This document shows positions 6,641 to 15,150 of a DNA stretch of 27,549 bases, in pieces. The translations under genes were made by a program, and so were the position numbers. Within the stretch, counting starts at the first letter, position 1. Each line of letters starts with the position of its first letter. This DNA is from Citricoccus sp. WCRC_4 (GTDB lineage: Bacteria; Actinomycetota; Actinomycetes; Actinomycetales; Micrococcaceae): positions 1 through 27,549 of the forward strand of contig JAPFFX010000199.1 in assembly GCA_026645375.1 (NCBI GenBank), read 5' to 3'. The notes below the pieces were generated by a model. The model was given only the letters and a program-made list of their open reading frames with translations, had not been told where the DNA came from and did not search any database.

Positions 6641-9624
6641 AGGACCTCGGCGAGGAACCGGCCGGTGTGGCTCGCCGGGTTCTTCGCCACCTGCTCCGGG
6701 GTGCCCGTCGCCACGATGATGCCGCCGCCGGAGCCACCCTCGGGGCCGAGGTCGATCAGGTGGTCGGCCGACTTGATGACGTCCAGGTTGTGCTCGATGG
6801 TGATGACGGTGTTGCCCTTCTCCACCAGGGACTGCAACACGCCGAGCAGCTTGCGGATGTCCTCGAAGTGCAGGCCGGTGGTCGGCTCGTCCAGCACGTA
6901 GATGGATCGGCCGTTCGACCGCTTCTGCAGTTCAGCGGAGAGCTTGACGCGCTGGGCCTCGCCACCGGAGAGCGTGGTGGCCGGCTGGCCGAGCCTCACG
7001 TAGCCCAGGCCGACGTCCACCATCGTGTTGAGGTACCGCGAGATCTTGGAGTAGGCGGAGAAGAACTCGGCGGCCTCCTCGATCGGCATGTCCAGCACCT
7101 CGGCGATGTTCTTGCCCTTGTAGTGCACCTCGAGGGTCTCGCGGTTGTTCCGGGCGCCGTGGCAGACCTCGCAGGGCACGTACACGTCCGGCAGGAAGTT
7201 CATCTCGATCTTCAGGGTGCCGTCCCCGGAGCAGGACTCGCAGCGGCCGCCCTTGATGTTGAACGAGAACCGGCCGGGCTGGTAGCCGCGGACCTTGGCC
7301 TCCTGCGTGTCCGCGAACAGCTTGCGGATGGTGTCGAACACGCCCGTGTAGGTCGCCGCGTTGGACCGCGGCGTGCGCCCGATGGGGCTCTGGTCGACGT
7401 GCACGACCTTGTCCAGGTGCTCCAGGCCGTTCACGCGCTTGTGCCGGCCGGGAACGTGGCGGGCGTTGTTGAGCTGGTTGGCGAGCACCTTGTAGAGGAT
7501 CTCGTTGACCAGGGTGGACTTGCCGGAACCGGAGACACCCGTGACGGCGGTGAGCACGCCGAGGGGGAAGTCCACGGTGACGTCCTGCAGGTTGTTCTCC
7601 CGCGCCCCGACGACGGTGAGCTTGCGGTCCTTGTCCACGGGCCGGCGCTCGGCCGGCAGGGTGATGGCCCGGCGGCCGGAGAGGTAGTCCCCGGTGATGG
7701 ACCGCTCGTTGGCCTTGAGGTCCTCGAGGGACCCGGAGTGGACCACCTCACCGCCGTGCTCGCCGGCCCGGGGACCGATGTCCACGATCCAGTCGGCCTC
7801 GGCGATGGTGTCCTCGTCGTGCTCCACCACGATCAGGGTGTTGCCCAGGTCGCGGAGCCGGTTGAGGGTCTCGATCAGCCGGCGGTTGTCCCGCTGGTGC
7901 AGCCCGATGGACGGCTCGTCCAGGACGTAGAGCACACCCACCAGGCCGGAGCCGATCTGGGTGGCCAGCCGGATGCGCTGGGCCTCGCCGCCGGAGAGCG
8001 TGCCCGCCGGTCGCTCCAGGTTGAGGTAGTCGAGTCCGACGTCGAGCATGAAGTGCAGGCGGGCCAGGATCTCCTTGAGGACCTGGTCCGCGATCTGCCG
8101 GTCCCGGGCGGACAGCTCCAGTCCCTCGAGGAAGGCGATGGAGTCTCGCATCGGCAGGACCGAGGCCTCGGCGATCGACTTCCCGCCGACCAGCACGGAG
8201 AGCGACGTCGGGTTCAGCCGCGTGCCGTTGCACGCGGCGCAGGGGATCTCGCGCATGTAGGACTCGTAGCGGTCCCGCGCGTTGTCCGACTCGGTCTCCA
8301 GGTGCTTGCGGTGGATGTAGTCGATCACGCCCTCGAAGCCGGTGGTGTACCGGCGTTCGCGGCCGAAGCGGTTGCGGTACTGGACCACGACATTGAAGTC
8401 CTTGCCGTGCAACACGGCCTTGCGGGCCGCGGCGGGCAGCTTCTTCCACGGCGTGTCCATGGAGAACCCGACCTCGTCGGCGAGGCCGGACAGCAGGCGC
8501 TTCCAGTACTCGGACGTGGACTTGCCCATGGACCAGGGGGCGATGGCGCCCTCGGCGAGGGAGAGGTCCGGGTCCGGGACCACGAGGTCCTCGTCCACCT
8601 CGAGCCGGGTGCCGATGCCGGTGCAGACCGAGCAGGCCCCGAACGGGTTGTTGAAGGAGAACGAGCGCGGCTCGATCTCGTCGATGGACAGCTGGTGGCC
8701 GTTGGGGCAGGACAGCTTCTCCGAGAAGGAGCGGTACTTGCGATTGCCCTCAGCGTCCACGGCGTCCCACTCGCCGGCATTGGCCTTCTCCGGGTCGACC
8801 GCGGCGTCCACGTCCACGAAGTCCACCACCACGAGGCCGTCGGCGAGCTTCAGCGCCGTCTCCACGGAGTCGGTGAGCCGCTGGCGGATCCCGTCCTTCA
8901 TCGCCAGCCGGTCCACGACCACGGCGATGGTGTGCTTGACCTGCTTCTTCAGCTTGGGCGGATCGGAGAGCTGGATGAGCTCGCCGTCGACGATTGCGCG
9001 CGAGAAGCCCTGCGTGGCCAGGGAGGAGAAGACGTCCACGAACTCGCCCTTGCGGCCCCGGGCCACGGGGGCCAGCACCTGGAAGCGGGTCTTCTCCGGC
9101 AGCTCGGACAGCTGGTCGACGATCTGCTGCGGAGACTGCCTGGAGGCCGGCTCCCCGCACTCGGGGCAGTGCGGGACGCCGATCCGCGCCCACAGCAGGC
9201 GCATGTAGTCGTAGACCTCGGTGATCGTGCCCACGGTGGACCGCGGGTTCCGGTTCGTCGACTTCTGGTCGATGGACACCGCCGGGGACAGGCCCTCGAT
9301 GAAGTCGACCGAGGGCTTGTCCACCCGGCCCAGGAACATGCGCGCGTAGGAGGACAGGGACTCCACGTAGCGGCGCTGGCCCTCCGCGAAGATCGTGTCG
9401 AAGGCCAGGGAGGACTTGCCGGACCCGGACAGGCCGGTGAAGACCACGAGCGAGTCCCGGGGGATGTCCAGGTCGACGTTCTTCAGGTTGTGTTCCCGGG
9501 CTCCCTTGACCACGATCCGGTCCGGGTCATGGCGATGGCCACCGCTGTCCGGGCCCGAGGCCAGGCCGCGGGCGGTGGTGGGTGGAATGGTCTGGTCAGT
9601 GATCGTCAGAGGGGTATCGGGCAC
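6637..9624 (-). CDS. uvrA: Excinuclease ABC subunit A
   Basis: UvrA is the damage-sensing ABC-type ATPase that loads UvrB. Both nucleotide sites are intact: Walker A GLSGSGKSS (about residues 64-72) and GVSGSGKSTL. Both signatures are intact too (LSGGEAQRIRLATQ and LSGGEAQRVKLSAELQ). The C-terminal zinc module is CESCSGDG and CEVCHGARNN; CPECGEPASR and CAACNGTRLN belong to the N-terminal half. I place the start at GTG 9624, not at the longer ATG 9711, because TAGACT stands seven bases before this GTG, as before several other genes here, and a LexA box lies just upstream. The longer start would put the operator inside the coding region. The protein is then 995 residues. It is followed directly by HAD (GTGA overlap) and plsC. 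SOS control is likely. Confidence 0.96.
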   Translation of the reverse strand: MPDTPLTITDQTIPPTTARGLASGPDSGGHRHDPDRIVVKGAREHNLKNVDLDIPRDSLVVFTGLSGSGKSSLAFDTIFAEGQRRYVESLSSYARMFLGRVDKPSVDFIEGLSPAVSIDQKSTNRNPRSTVGTITEVYDYMRLLWARIGVPHCPECGEPASRQSPQQIVDQLSELPEKTRFQVLAPVARGRKGEFVDVFSSLATQGFSRAIVDGELIQLSDPPKLKKQVKHTIAVVVDRLAMKDGIRQRLTDSVETALKLADGLVVVDFVDVDAAVDPEKANAGEWDAVDAEGNRKYRSFSEKLSCPNGHQLSIDEIEPRSFSFNNPFGACSVCTGIGTRLEVDEDLVVPDPDLSLAEGAIAPWSMGKSTSEYWKRLLSGLADEVGFSMDTPWKKLPAAARKAVLHGKDFNVVVQYRNRFGRERRYTTGFEGVIDYIHRKHLETESDNARDRYESYMREIPCAACNGTRLNPTSLSVLVGGKSIAEASVLPMRDSIAFLEGLELSARDRQIADQVLKEILARLHFMLDVGLDYLNLERPAGTLSGGEAQRIRLATQIGSGLVGVLYVLDEPSIGLHQRDNRRLIETLNRLRDLGNTLIVVEHDEDTIAEADWIVDIGPRAGEHGGEVVHSGSLEDLKANERSITGDYLSGRRAITLPAERRPVDKDRKLTVVGARENNLQDVTVDFPLGVLTAVTGVSGSGKSTLVNEILYKVLANQLNNARHVPGRHKRVNGLEHLDKVVHVDQSPIGRTPRSNAATYTGVFDTIRKLFADTQEAKVRGYQPGRFSFNIKGGRCESCSGDGTLKIEMNFLPDVYVPCEVCHGARNNRETLEVHYKGKNIAEVLDMPIEEAAEFFSAYSKISRYLNTMVDVGLGYVRLGQPATTLSGGEAQRVKLSAELQKRSNGRSIYVLDEPTTGLHFEDIRKLLGVLQSLVEKGNTVITIEHNLDVIKSADHLIDLGPEGGSGGGIIVATGTPEQVAKNPASHTGRFLAEVL

Positions 9625-9631
9625 GCCGTCC

Positions 9632-9637
9632 AGTCTA
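9632..9637 (-). promoter_or_regulatory. -10 element (TAGACT) of leaderless uvrA promoter
   Basis: TAGACT followed by seven bases and GTG (9624). The same hexamer and spacing precede the MBL gene and yigZ in this window. The -35 region falls inside the LexA palindrome. Confidence 0.65.
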
Positions 9638-9649
9638 TTGGAGGACGCC

Positions 9650-9667
9650 TTCGAAGACATCTTCGAA
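9650..9667 (-). promoter_or_regulatory. LexA/SOS operator upstream of uvrA
   Basis: TTCGAAGACATCTTCGAA (plus strand) has two perfect 8-base arms around a 2-base centre. It fits the Gram-positive/actinobacterial LexA core TCGAA-N6-TTCGA. It spans about -26 to -43 from the proposed GTG start, over the -35 region, where LexA would block RNA polymerase. uvrA is an SOS gene in many bacteria. Confidence 0.82.
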
Positions 9668-9723
9668 ACGTCGGCCGAGAGCGTAACCGCCCCCGCGTGC
9701 CCGTGCGGCACCGTCGCCGGTGG

Positions 9724-10161
9724 TCAGGACTGCGGGTAGACCGCCTCGAGCTGACGGACGGCCTGGCGCCGGGTGAACCCGAGGGCCTGCGCGGCCTCCG
9801 CATAGGCGGTGGCCGCCGCGGCCAGCCGGTCCTCGGCGTCGTCACCGCCCCGGGCCACCACGGTGCCCAGCCGAGGACGGGCCGTGACGACGCCGGCCTG
9901 CTCCAGTTCCTTGTACGCGCGCGCCACCGTGTTGGCGGCGACCCCCAGGGCCGCGGCGAGGCCACGGACGGTCGGCAGCTTGGTGCCGACCGGGAGCCGG
10001 TGGCGATGGATCAGGTCGAGCAGCCCGGTGCGGACCTGCTCGAAGGGCGGGACGGTCGAGGAGTCGTTGATGGCCAGGGCCTTGACGAGCCAGGCCGGCA
10101 CCGACCCCTGCTGTGACGGCTGCTGTGACGGCTGCGCCGCCCTGTCGTCCTCCACCAGCAC
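9724..10161 (-). CDS. GntR-family transcriptional regulator, short YtrA type
   Basis: An N-terminal winged helix-turn-helix is clear: PPFEQVRTGLLDLIHRHRL, then GTKLPTVRGLAAALGVAANTVARAYKELEQAGVV and the wing ARPRLGTVVA (about residues 38-103). After it comes only a short alanine-rich helical tail (to residue 145). There is no large effector domain, which is the YtrA-subfamily plan; such proteins usually repress their own operon and neighbouring transporters. The GTG start at 10161 has GGAG seven bases before it. The first 30 residues are polar and glutamine-rich, partly encoded by a 12-base tandem repeat. The divergent MBL gene starts 113 bases away, so it is a natural candidate target, but no operator repeat is obvious. 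uvrA lies downstream but has its own promoter. Confidence 0.88.
   Translation of the reverse strand: MLVEDDRAAQPSQQPSQQGSVPAWLVKALAINDSSTVPPFEQVRTGLLDLIHRHRLPVGTKLPTVRGLAAALGVAANTVARAYKELEQAGVVTARPRLGTVVARGGDDAEDRLAAAATAYAEAAQALGFTRRQAVRQLEAVYPQS
10108..10131. repeat. Two perfect 12-base tandem copies inside the gntR gene
   Basis: CTGCTGTGACGG occurs twice in a row, followed by a partial third copy. It encodes the duplicated PSQQ of the regulator's N-terminal linker. Copy number may vary between strains without shifting the frame. Confidence 0.7.
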
Positions 10162-10191
10162 TCCCCATCTCCGGCCCCGATTGATGGCCCC

Positions 10192-10197
10192 ACCCTA
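10192..10197 (-). promoter_or_regulatory. Candidate -10 (TAGGGT) for gntR-like gene
   Basis: TAGGGT lies 30 bases before the GTG start, leaving a leader of about 24 bases that carries the GGAG ribosome site. It faces away from the MBL promoter at 10262. Confidence 0.4.
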
Positions 10198-10261
10198 GCG
10201 AACAGCGCGGGCCGGGTCTTGACCTCCCCGGCGGCCTTGCTCTTCGAACCGTCAACGTCCC

Positions 10262-10267
10262 TAGACT
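10262..10267 (+). promoter_or_regulatory. -10 (TAGACT) for leaderless MBL gene
   Basis: TAGACT followed by seven bases and the ATG at 10275. There is no Shine-Dalgarno. A weak TTGCTC (10237-10242) is the only -35 candidate. Confidence 0.55.
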
Positions 10268-10274
10268 GGGTCGC

Positions 10275-10955
10275 ATGCCTTCTTCCACCTCACCGATCCG
10301 GCTGCTGCACGACCTGCCCCAAGTGACGGTCCGACAACGCTCGGTCTCCGAGATGGCGAACAACGTCTACGTCCTGACGTCGAAGACCTCCGGGACCCAG
10401 GTGCTGATCGATGCCGCGGACGACGCGGAGGCGGTCCGGGAACTGCTGGAGTCGGCGCGCGAGGACACCCCCTGCGAGCTCAAGCTCGCCGTGATCATCA
10501 CCACCCACCAGCACTGGGACCACGTCCGGGCGCTGGCCGCGGTGGCGGAGGCCACCGGCGTGCCCACGGCCGCGGGGACCGCCGATGCCGGCGCGATCGA
10601 GGAGGCCACCGGCGTGGCCGCCAAGGTCCTGCTGAACCACGGGGACACCGCGGCCTTCAACGGGATCTCGCTGGCCGTCGTCGGGCTCCGCGGCCACACC
10701 CCCGGTTCGGTGGCCCTGGTCTACGAGCCCGAGGACGGGCCGCCGCTGTGCTTCAGCGGGGACTCCCTGTTCCCCGGGGGCGTGGGCAACACGCAGCAGG
10801 ACCCGGAGCGATTCGAGTCCCTGTTCACCGACGTGGTCGGCAGGTTGTTCGACGTGTACCCGGACGACATGATCGTGCACCCCGGTCACGGAGACCGGAC
10901 CACGCTCGGCGCGGAACGACCGCACCTGGCGCAGTGGCGCGAGCGCGGCTGGTGA
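10275..10955 (+). CDS. Metallo-beta-lactamase-fold hydrolase, glyoxalase II-like
   Basis: The MBL metal site is complete: THQHWDH (HxHxDH, residues 78-83), GLRGHTPGSVAL (third histidine), FSGDSLF (bridging aspartate) and HPGHGDRT (last histidine). The family includes glyoxalase II-type thioesterases and other hydrolases with two metal ions. The short 226-residue protein lacks the C-terminal lipid- or glutathione-binding helices of true glyoxalase II, and actinobacteria use mycothiol rather than glutathione, so a mycothiol-linked or other thioester substrate is possible but unproven. An MBL protein near uvrA is, as I recall, frequent in actinobacterial genomes. The ATG at 10275 fits the leaderless pattern. 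It ends 10 bases before the convergent tam-like gene. Confidence 0.9.
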   Translation: MPSSTSPIRLLHDLPQVTVRQRSVSEMANNVYVLTSKTSGTQVLIDAADDAEAVRELLESAREDTPCELKLAVIITTHQHWDHVRALAAVAEATGVPTAAGTADAGAIEEATGVAAKVLLNHGDTAAFNGISLAVVGLRGHTPGSVALVYEPEDGPPLCFSGDSLFPGGVGNTQQDPERFESLFTDVVGRLFDVYPDDMIVHPGHGDRTTLGAERPHLAQWRERGW

Positions 10956-10967
10956 GCGGCCCCGCTC
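10954..10967. terminator. Small inverted repeat between convergent stops
   Basis: GAGCGG, CC, CCGCTC spans the end of the MBL gene and the end of the tam-like gene. It is symmetrical, so it could act on both strands, but the stem is short (5 bp with a 4-base loop) and has no T-run. Confidence 0.3.
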
Positions 10968-11811
10968 AGATGCTGGGCGCCAGGTCGCTCTTGACCCCGA
11001 CCACGAAGATGCGGCGGAACGGGTAGTCGGTCAGTCGCACGCCGTCCGGGGTGAGATAGGTCGGGTAGGACGCGCGCATGATGCGCTTGTACTCCTCCAC
11101 GTACCGTTCCACCAGGTTCGTGCCGTCCCGTCGGTCCGCCTCCTCCAGGCGCTGCAGCGAGGGACGCAGTGCGGCCCCGCGGACCCAGTCGTAGACGGGG
11201 TCCTCCCCGGTGAGCGGCTGGGAGTAGGTGGTCTCCCAGACGTCGGCCTCATAACCGGCCGAGATGAGGGTCTCCAGGTACTCCTCGGTGGTGTAGACGG
11301 ACTCGCGCTCCATCACGCCCTCCAGCGCCGCCGCGTACTCCGGGCGGCGGGACAGCTCGGCCATGGTGGCATGCGAGGGGGCCTCGAAGTTCCCCGGCAC
11401 CTGGACGGCGAACCAGGCCCCCGGCCTGAGGGCGGCCAGCCAGCCGGCGACCAGCGCGCGGTGGTCCGGGATCCACTGGAGCATGGCGTTGGAGACCACC
11501 ACGTCCACGTCGGCGTCCGGCTGCCAGCGCTGGGCGTCCACCTGGTCGAAGGCCAGGTTGGCCGGGGCCCCCGGCTCGGCCGCCATCCGGCGAGCGGTGT
11601 CCACCATGTCCGCCGAGGAGTCCAGTCCGATCACCTGCGCGTCGGGCCAGCGCTCGGCGAGGGTGGCCGTCATGTTGCCGGGACCGCAGCCGAGGTCCAC
11701 GACCACCCGGGGATCGGCGATACGGATCCGTCCCGTCAGGTCGCGGTAGGGCCGGGCCCGGCGGTCGGCGAAGACGCTGTACTGCTCCGGATCCCAGGTG
11801 AAGTCGCGCAT
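10966..11811 (-). CDS. tam: Trans-aconitate 2-methyltransferase-like SAM methyltransferase
   Basis: This is a class I SAM-dependent methyltransferase. Motif I is VVVDLGCGPGNMTATLAERWP (about residues 36-56), followed by VIGLDSSADMVDTARR (acidic loop), FDQVDAQRWQP and VVVSNAMLQWIPDHRAL. The opening RDFTWDPEQYSVFADRRARPYRDL and the PGNFEAPSHATM segment match Tam, which methylates trans-aconitate, a by-product that inhibits aconitase. The length of 281 residues is a little above the usual 255-265. The ATG at 11811 follows TAGCGT by six bases, so the message may be leaderless. It is convergent with the MBL gene and divergent from the helicase. Other small-acid methyltransferases have similar folds, so the substrate is probable rather than certain. 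Confidence 0.88.
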   Translation of the reverse strand: MRDFTWDPEQYSVFADRRARPYRDLTGRIRIADPRVVVDLGCGPGNMTATLAERWPDAQVIGLDSSADMVDTARRMAAEPGAPANLAFDQVDAQRWQPDADVDVVVSNAMLQWIPDHRALVAGWLAALRPGAWFAVQVPGNFEAPSHATMAELSRRPEYAAALEGVMERESVYTTEEYLETLISAGYEADVWETTYSQPLTGEDPVYDWVRGAALRPSLQRLEEADRRDGTNLVERYVEEYKRIMRASYPTYLTPDGVRLTDYPFRRIFVVGVKSDLAPSI

Positions 11812-11817
11812 GGCTCC

Positions 11818-11823
11818 ACGCTA
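11818..11823 (-). promoter_or_regulatory. Candidate -10 (TAGCGT) for leaderless tam-like gene
   Basis: TAGCGT stands six bases before the ATG at 11811. The GGAG overlapping this spacer is only two bases from ATG, too close for a normal ribosome site. Confidence 0.45.
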
Positions 11824-11892
11824 GCGCCCACCAGGGCTGAGCGTACCCGTGGGATGACGCGGGAGGACACGAACACCTCACGGAACGCCAAC

Positions 11893-11898
11893 TAGGCT
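11893..11898 (+). promoter_or_regulatory. -10 (TAGGCT) for leaderless helicase gene
   Basis: TAGGCT followed by seven bases and the ATG at 11906. AGGG just before the ATG is too close to act as a normal ribosome site. Confidence 0.55.
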
Positions 11899-11905
11899 GG
11901 CAGGG

Positions 11906-14542
11906 ATGCTGCTCACCGACCTGATCCCCGCCCCGGACGCTCCCCGGCTGTCCCCCGATGCCGTCTACGAGTCCTTCCTGGACTGGACGCAGTCCCGGGG
12001 GATCACCCTCTATCCCGCCCAGGACGAGGCGGTGATGGAACTGGTGCAGGACAACAACGTCGTCCTGGCCACGCCCACCGGGTCCGGGAAGTCCCTCGTG
12101 GCCCTGGCCGCGCACTTCCACGCCCTGGCCCGCGGGCAGCGGACCTACTACACCGCGCCCATCAAGGCCCTGGTGTCCGAGAAGTTCTTCGCCCTCGTGG
12201 ACGTGTTCGGGGCGGAGAACGTCGGCATGGTCACCGGTGACTCGTCCGTCAACGGGGACGCCCCCATCATCTGCTGCACCGCGGAGATCCTGGCCAACCA
12301 GGCCCTGCGGGAGGGCTCCGGGCTGGATGTCGGCCCGGTGGTGATGGACGAGTTCCACTTCTACGCCGACCCCCAGCGCGGCTGGGCCTGGCAGGTACCC
12401 CTCCTGGAGCTGCCCCAGGCGCAGTTCCTGCTGATGAGCGCCACGCTGGGGGACACGAGCCGGTTCGAGGAGGACCTCACGGAACGGACCGGCCGGACCA
12501 CCACCACGGTGGCCCACGCCGAGCGACCCATCCCGCTGTCCTACGAGTGGTCCGAAAACCACGTCCAGGACAAGGTCGCCGAGCTCGTCGAGACCCGGCA
12601 GGCGCCGGTCTACGTGGTGCACTTCTCCCAGCTGGACGCCGTGGAGCGGGCGCAGTCGCTGTCCTCGGTGTCCGTGGCCACGCGGGCGGAGAAGGACGCG
12701 ATCGCGGAGCGGATCGCCGGCTTCGCGTTCTCCGCGGGGTTCGGCAAGACGCTCAACCGGCTCATCCGGTCCGGGATCGGCGTCCACCACGCCGGGATGC
12801 TGCCCAAGTACCGCCGCCTGGTCGAACGCCTCGCCCAGGAGGGCCTGCTCAAGGTCATCTGCGGAACGGACACCCTCGGGGTGGGCATCAACGTGCCGAT
12901 CCGCACCGTGCTCATCACGGCCCTGAGCAAGTTCGACGGCGAACGCACCCGGATCCTCAACGCCCGTGAGTTCCACCAGATCGCCGGCCGGGCCGGCCGC
13001 GCCGGGTTCGACACCTCCGGACTGGTGGTCGTCCAGGCCCCCGAGCACGTGATCGAGAACGCCCGGAACCAGGCGAAGCTGGCGGCCAAGTTCGCCGGGG
13101 TCAAGGACGAGTCCGAACGGTCCAAGCGGATGAAGCAGTCCGCGAAGTCCTCGCCGAAGAAGACCCCGCCGAAGGGTTTCGTGTCCTGGGGCAAGGCCAC
13201 CTTCGAGCGCCTCGTGGACGCCGAGCCGGAGGCGATGACCTCCCGGCTGCAGATCAGCCACGCGATGCTGCTGAACATCCTGGACCGGCCCGGTGACCCG
13301 GTGATCGCCGTGCGGCGGCTGATCCGCGACAGCCACGAGACGCCGGCCCGGCAGGCCGCCCTGATGCGCCGCGCCCTGGGGATCTTCCGCGAACTGCTGG
13401 CCACCGGCGTCGTGGAGAAGCTGGAGGAGCCGGACGCCGAGGGCCGCACGGTGGACCTGACGGTGGACCTGCAGCCGAACTTCGCCCTCAACCAGCCCCT
13501 CTCCCCCTTCGCCCTGGCCGCCTTCGAGCTGCTGGACCCCGCGGACCCGGGCTACGCCCTGGACATGGTCTCGATCGTGGAGGCCACGCTGGAACCGCCG
13601 CGCCAGGTGCTGTCCGCCCAGGTGAAGAAGGCGCGCGGCGAGGCGGTGGCCGCCATGAAGGCCGAGGGCATGGACTACACGGACCGGATGAACGCGCTGG
13701 ACGAGGTCACCTATCCGCAGCCCCTGGCCGAGTTGCTGGAGCAGTCCTTCGAGACCTACCGCGCCTCCGCACCGTGGCTCAACGACTTCGAGCTGACGCC
13801 CAAGTCCGTGGTGCGGGACATGTACGAGCGGGCCATGGGCTTCACCGACTACGTGAACTTCTACGGCCTGGCCCGGTCCGAGGGCGTGCTGCTGCGCTAC
13901 CTCACGGACGCGGTCAAGGCGCTGCGCCAGACCATCCCGCAGGACGACCGGGACGATGAGCTGGACGTGCTGCTGGCCTGGCTGGACGAGATCGTCAAGC
14001 AGACCGACTCCTCGCTCATCGAGGAGTGGGAGGACCTGCTGGCCGGGGACATCGAGGAACTCAAGAAGGATCACGAGCAGCTCGCCCCGCCCGAGCCGCC
14101 GCGGCTGACCGCCAACCGGACCGTCTTCACGGTGATGGTCCGCAACGCCATGTTCCGCCGCGTGCGGCTGTTCGGGGACGAGCAGGACCGCGCCCTGGGC
14201 GAGCTCGGGGCCTCCGCCGGGGACTCGTTCACCACGCACGACTGGGCCGAGGCCCTGGACGGGTACTTCGGGGACTACGAGGACATCGACGACGGCGCCG
14301 CGGCCCGCGGCCCGCAGTACTTCCGCGTGGACACGTCCCCGGCGGCGGGGCCCGACGGCGGCGCGCCGGCCGGCGTGTCCGGCTCCCGGTGGTGGACGGT
14401 CCGGCAGGTCCTCGTGGACCCCGAGGAGAACCTGGACTGGGGCATCAACGCCGTCGTGGACCTGGACGCCTCGGACGAACTCGGCCACCCCGTGATCCTG
14501 GTGGTCTCGGTGGGCCCGCCCGAGCCCGGCTGGGCCGTGTGA
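11906..14542 (+). CDS. Ski2-like DExH RNA helicase with DUF3516-type C-terminus
   Basis: This is a superfamily 2 helicase of the Ski2/Mtr4/HelY kind, which unwinds structured RNA using ATP. Motifs run in order: Q-like YPAQDEAV, Walker A ATPTGSGKS (55-63), motif Ia APIKALVSEKFF, GDSSVN, motif II DEFH (148-151), motif III SAT, HHAGMLPKYRR, CGTDTLGVGINVPIRTV (motif V) and HQIAGRAGRAG (motif VI). A lysine/serine-rich segment (about residues 405-425) leads to a long helical C-terminal half that resembles the DUF3516 domain of actinobacterial helicases. The acidic end has a low-complexity GPDGGAPAG stretch. The length of 878 residues is normal for that group. GNAT and S33 peptidase genes follow closely on the same strand. 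The RNA substrate is unknown. Confidence 0.92.
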   Translation: MLLTDLIPAPDAPRLSPDAVYESFLDWTQSRGITLYPAQDEAVMELVQDNNVVLATPTGSGKSLVALAAHFHALARGQRTYYTAPIKALVSEKFFALVDVFGAENVGMVTGDSSVNGDAPIICCTAEILANQALREGSGLDVGPVVMDEFHFYADPQRGWAWQVPLLELPQAQFLLMSATLGDTSRFEEDLTERTGRTTTTVAHAERPIPLSYEWSENHVQDKVAELVETRQAPVYVVHFSQLDAVERAQSLSSVSVATRAEKDAIAERIAGFAFSAGFGKTLNRLIRSGIGVHHAGMLPKYRRLVERLAQEGLLKVICGTDTLGVGINVPIRTVLITALSKFDGERTRILNAREFHQIAGRAGRAGFDTSGLVVVQAPEHVIENARNQAKLAAKFAGVKDESERSKRMKQSAKSSPKKTPPKGFVSWGKATFERLVDAEPEAMTSRLQISHAMLLNILDRPGDPVIAVRRLIRDSHETPARQAALMRRALGIFRELLATGVVEKLEEPDAEGRTVDLTVDLQPNFALNQPLSPFALAAFELLDPADPGYALDMVSIVEATLEPPRQVLSAQVKKARGEAVAAMKAEGMDYTDRMNALDEVTYPQPLAELLEQSFETYRASAPWLNDFELTPKSVVRDMYERAMGFTDYVNFYGLARSEGVLLRYLTDAVKALRQTIPQDDRDDELDVLLAWLDEIVKQTDSSLIEEWEDLLAGDIEELKKDHEQLAPPEPPRLTANRTVFTVMVRNAMFRRVRLFGDEQDRALGELGASAGDSFTTHDWAEALDGYFGDYEDIDDGAAARGPQYFRVDTSPAAGPDGGAPAGVSGSRWWTVRQVLVDPEENLDWGINAVVDLDASDELGHPVILVVSVGPPEPGWAV

Positions 14543-14571
14543 TGGCGGGACAGGACAGGACGGAGAGGACG

Positions 14572-15150
14572 ATGGAGACAGCGACCATGACGAACGGCAT
14601 CCGGCCGGCCCGCCCCACGGACGTGCCGGACATCCTGCGGCTGATCCGCGACCTGGCGACCTACGAGCGGGAGCCCGATGCGGTCCGGAACACCGAGGAG
14701 GAACTGCACCGGCACCTGTTCGGTGAGCACCCGGCCGTGTTCTGCCACGTCGTGGAGGACGTGGCGGACGACGTGCCTGACGCCGCGCCCCGGGTGGTCG
14801 GCCTCGCCCTGTGGTTCCTCAATTACTCGACCTGGGAGGGCACGCACGGCATCTGGCTCGAGGACCTCTACGTGGCTCCCTCGGTCCGCGGTCGCGGGCA
14901 CGGCCGGCGGCTGCTGGAGCACCTGGCCGGGATCTGCTCCCGGCGCGGCTACGCCCGGCTGGAGTGGACGGTCCTGGACTGGAACGAGCCGTCCATCGGG
15001 TTCTACCGGTCCCTCGGTGCCGAGCCGATGGACGAGTGGACCACCTTCCGGCTCACCGGTGCCGCCCTGCAGCGGGCCGGCGAGACCGCGGGGGCCGGCG
15101 CCGGGGAGGCCGCCCGGCCGACGACCGGGATGGCGGGCGCACGAGGGTGA
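14572..15150 (+). CDS. GNAT-family N-acetyltransferase
   Basis: It has the acetyl-CoA-binding signature LYVAPSVRGRGHGRRLLEHL, the upstream strand GLALWFLNYSTWEGTHGIWLEDL, and the C-terminal RLEWTVLDWNEPSIGFYRSLGAEPMDEW. This pattern resembles diamine/spermidine-type acetyltransferases (SSAT-like), so a small amine substrate is possible, not proven. The start is uncertain. ATG 14572 has GGAG six bases before it and is chosen. ATG 14542 would overlap the helicase stop as TGATG, and ATG 14587 best matches the usual family start. The C-terminus ends in a glycine/alanine-rich tail of about 25 residues. The gene sits between helicase and peptidase, and its stop overlaps the peptidase GTG, so the three are likely one operon. 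Confidence 0.88.
   Translation: METATMTNGIRPARPTDVPDILRLIRDLATYEREPDAVRNTEEELHRHLFGEHPAVFCHVVEDVADDVPDAAPRVVGLALWFLNYSTWEGTHGIWLEDLYVAPSVRGRGHGRRLLEHLAGICSRRGYARLEWTVLDWNEPSIGFYRSLGAEPMDEWTTFRLTGAALQRAGETAGAGAGEAARPTTGMAGARG

Noticed and set aside
6667..10116. An open frame of about 1149 codons antisense to uvrA, and similar long antisense frames opposite uvrC, uvrB, the helicase and hmp
   Set aside because: These are GC-driven shadows. Their products are low-complexity and rich in H, L, G, V and D, match no family, and lie opposite genes with complete motifs.
10243..10249. TTCGAAC near the MBL promoter as a LexA box
   Set aside because: Only one half-site is present; the second arm is missing at the required spacing.
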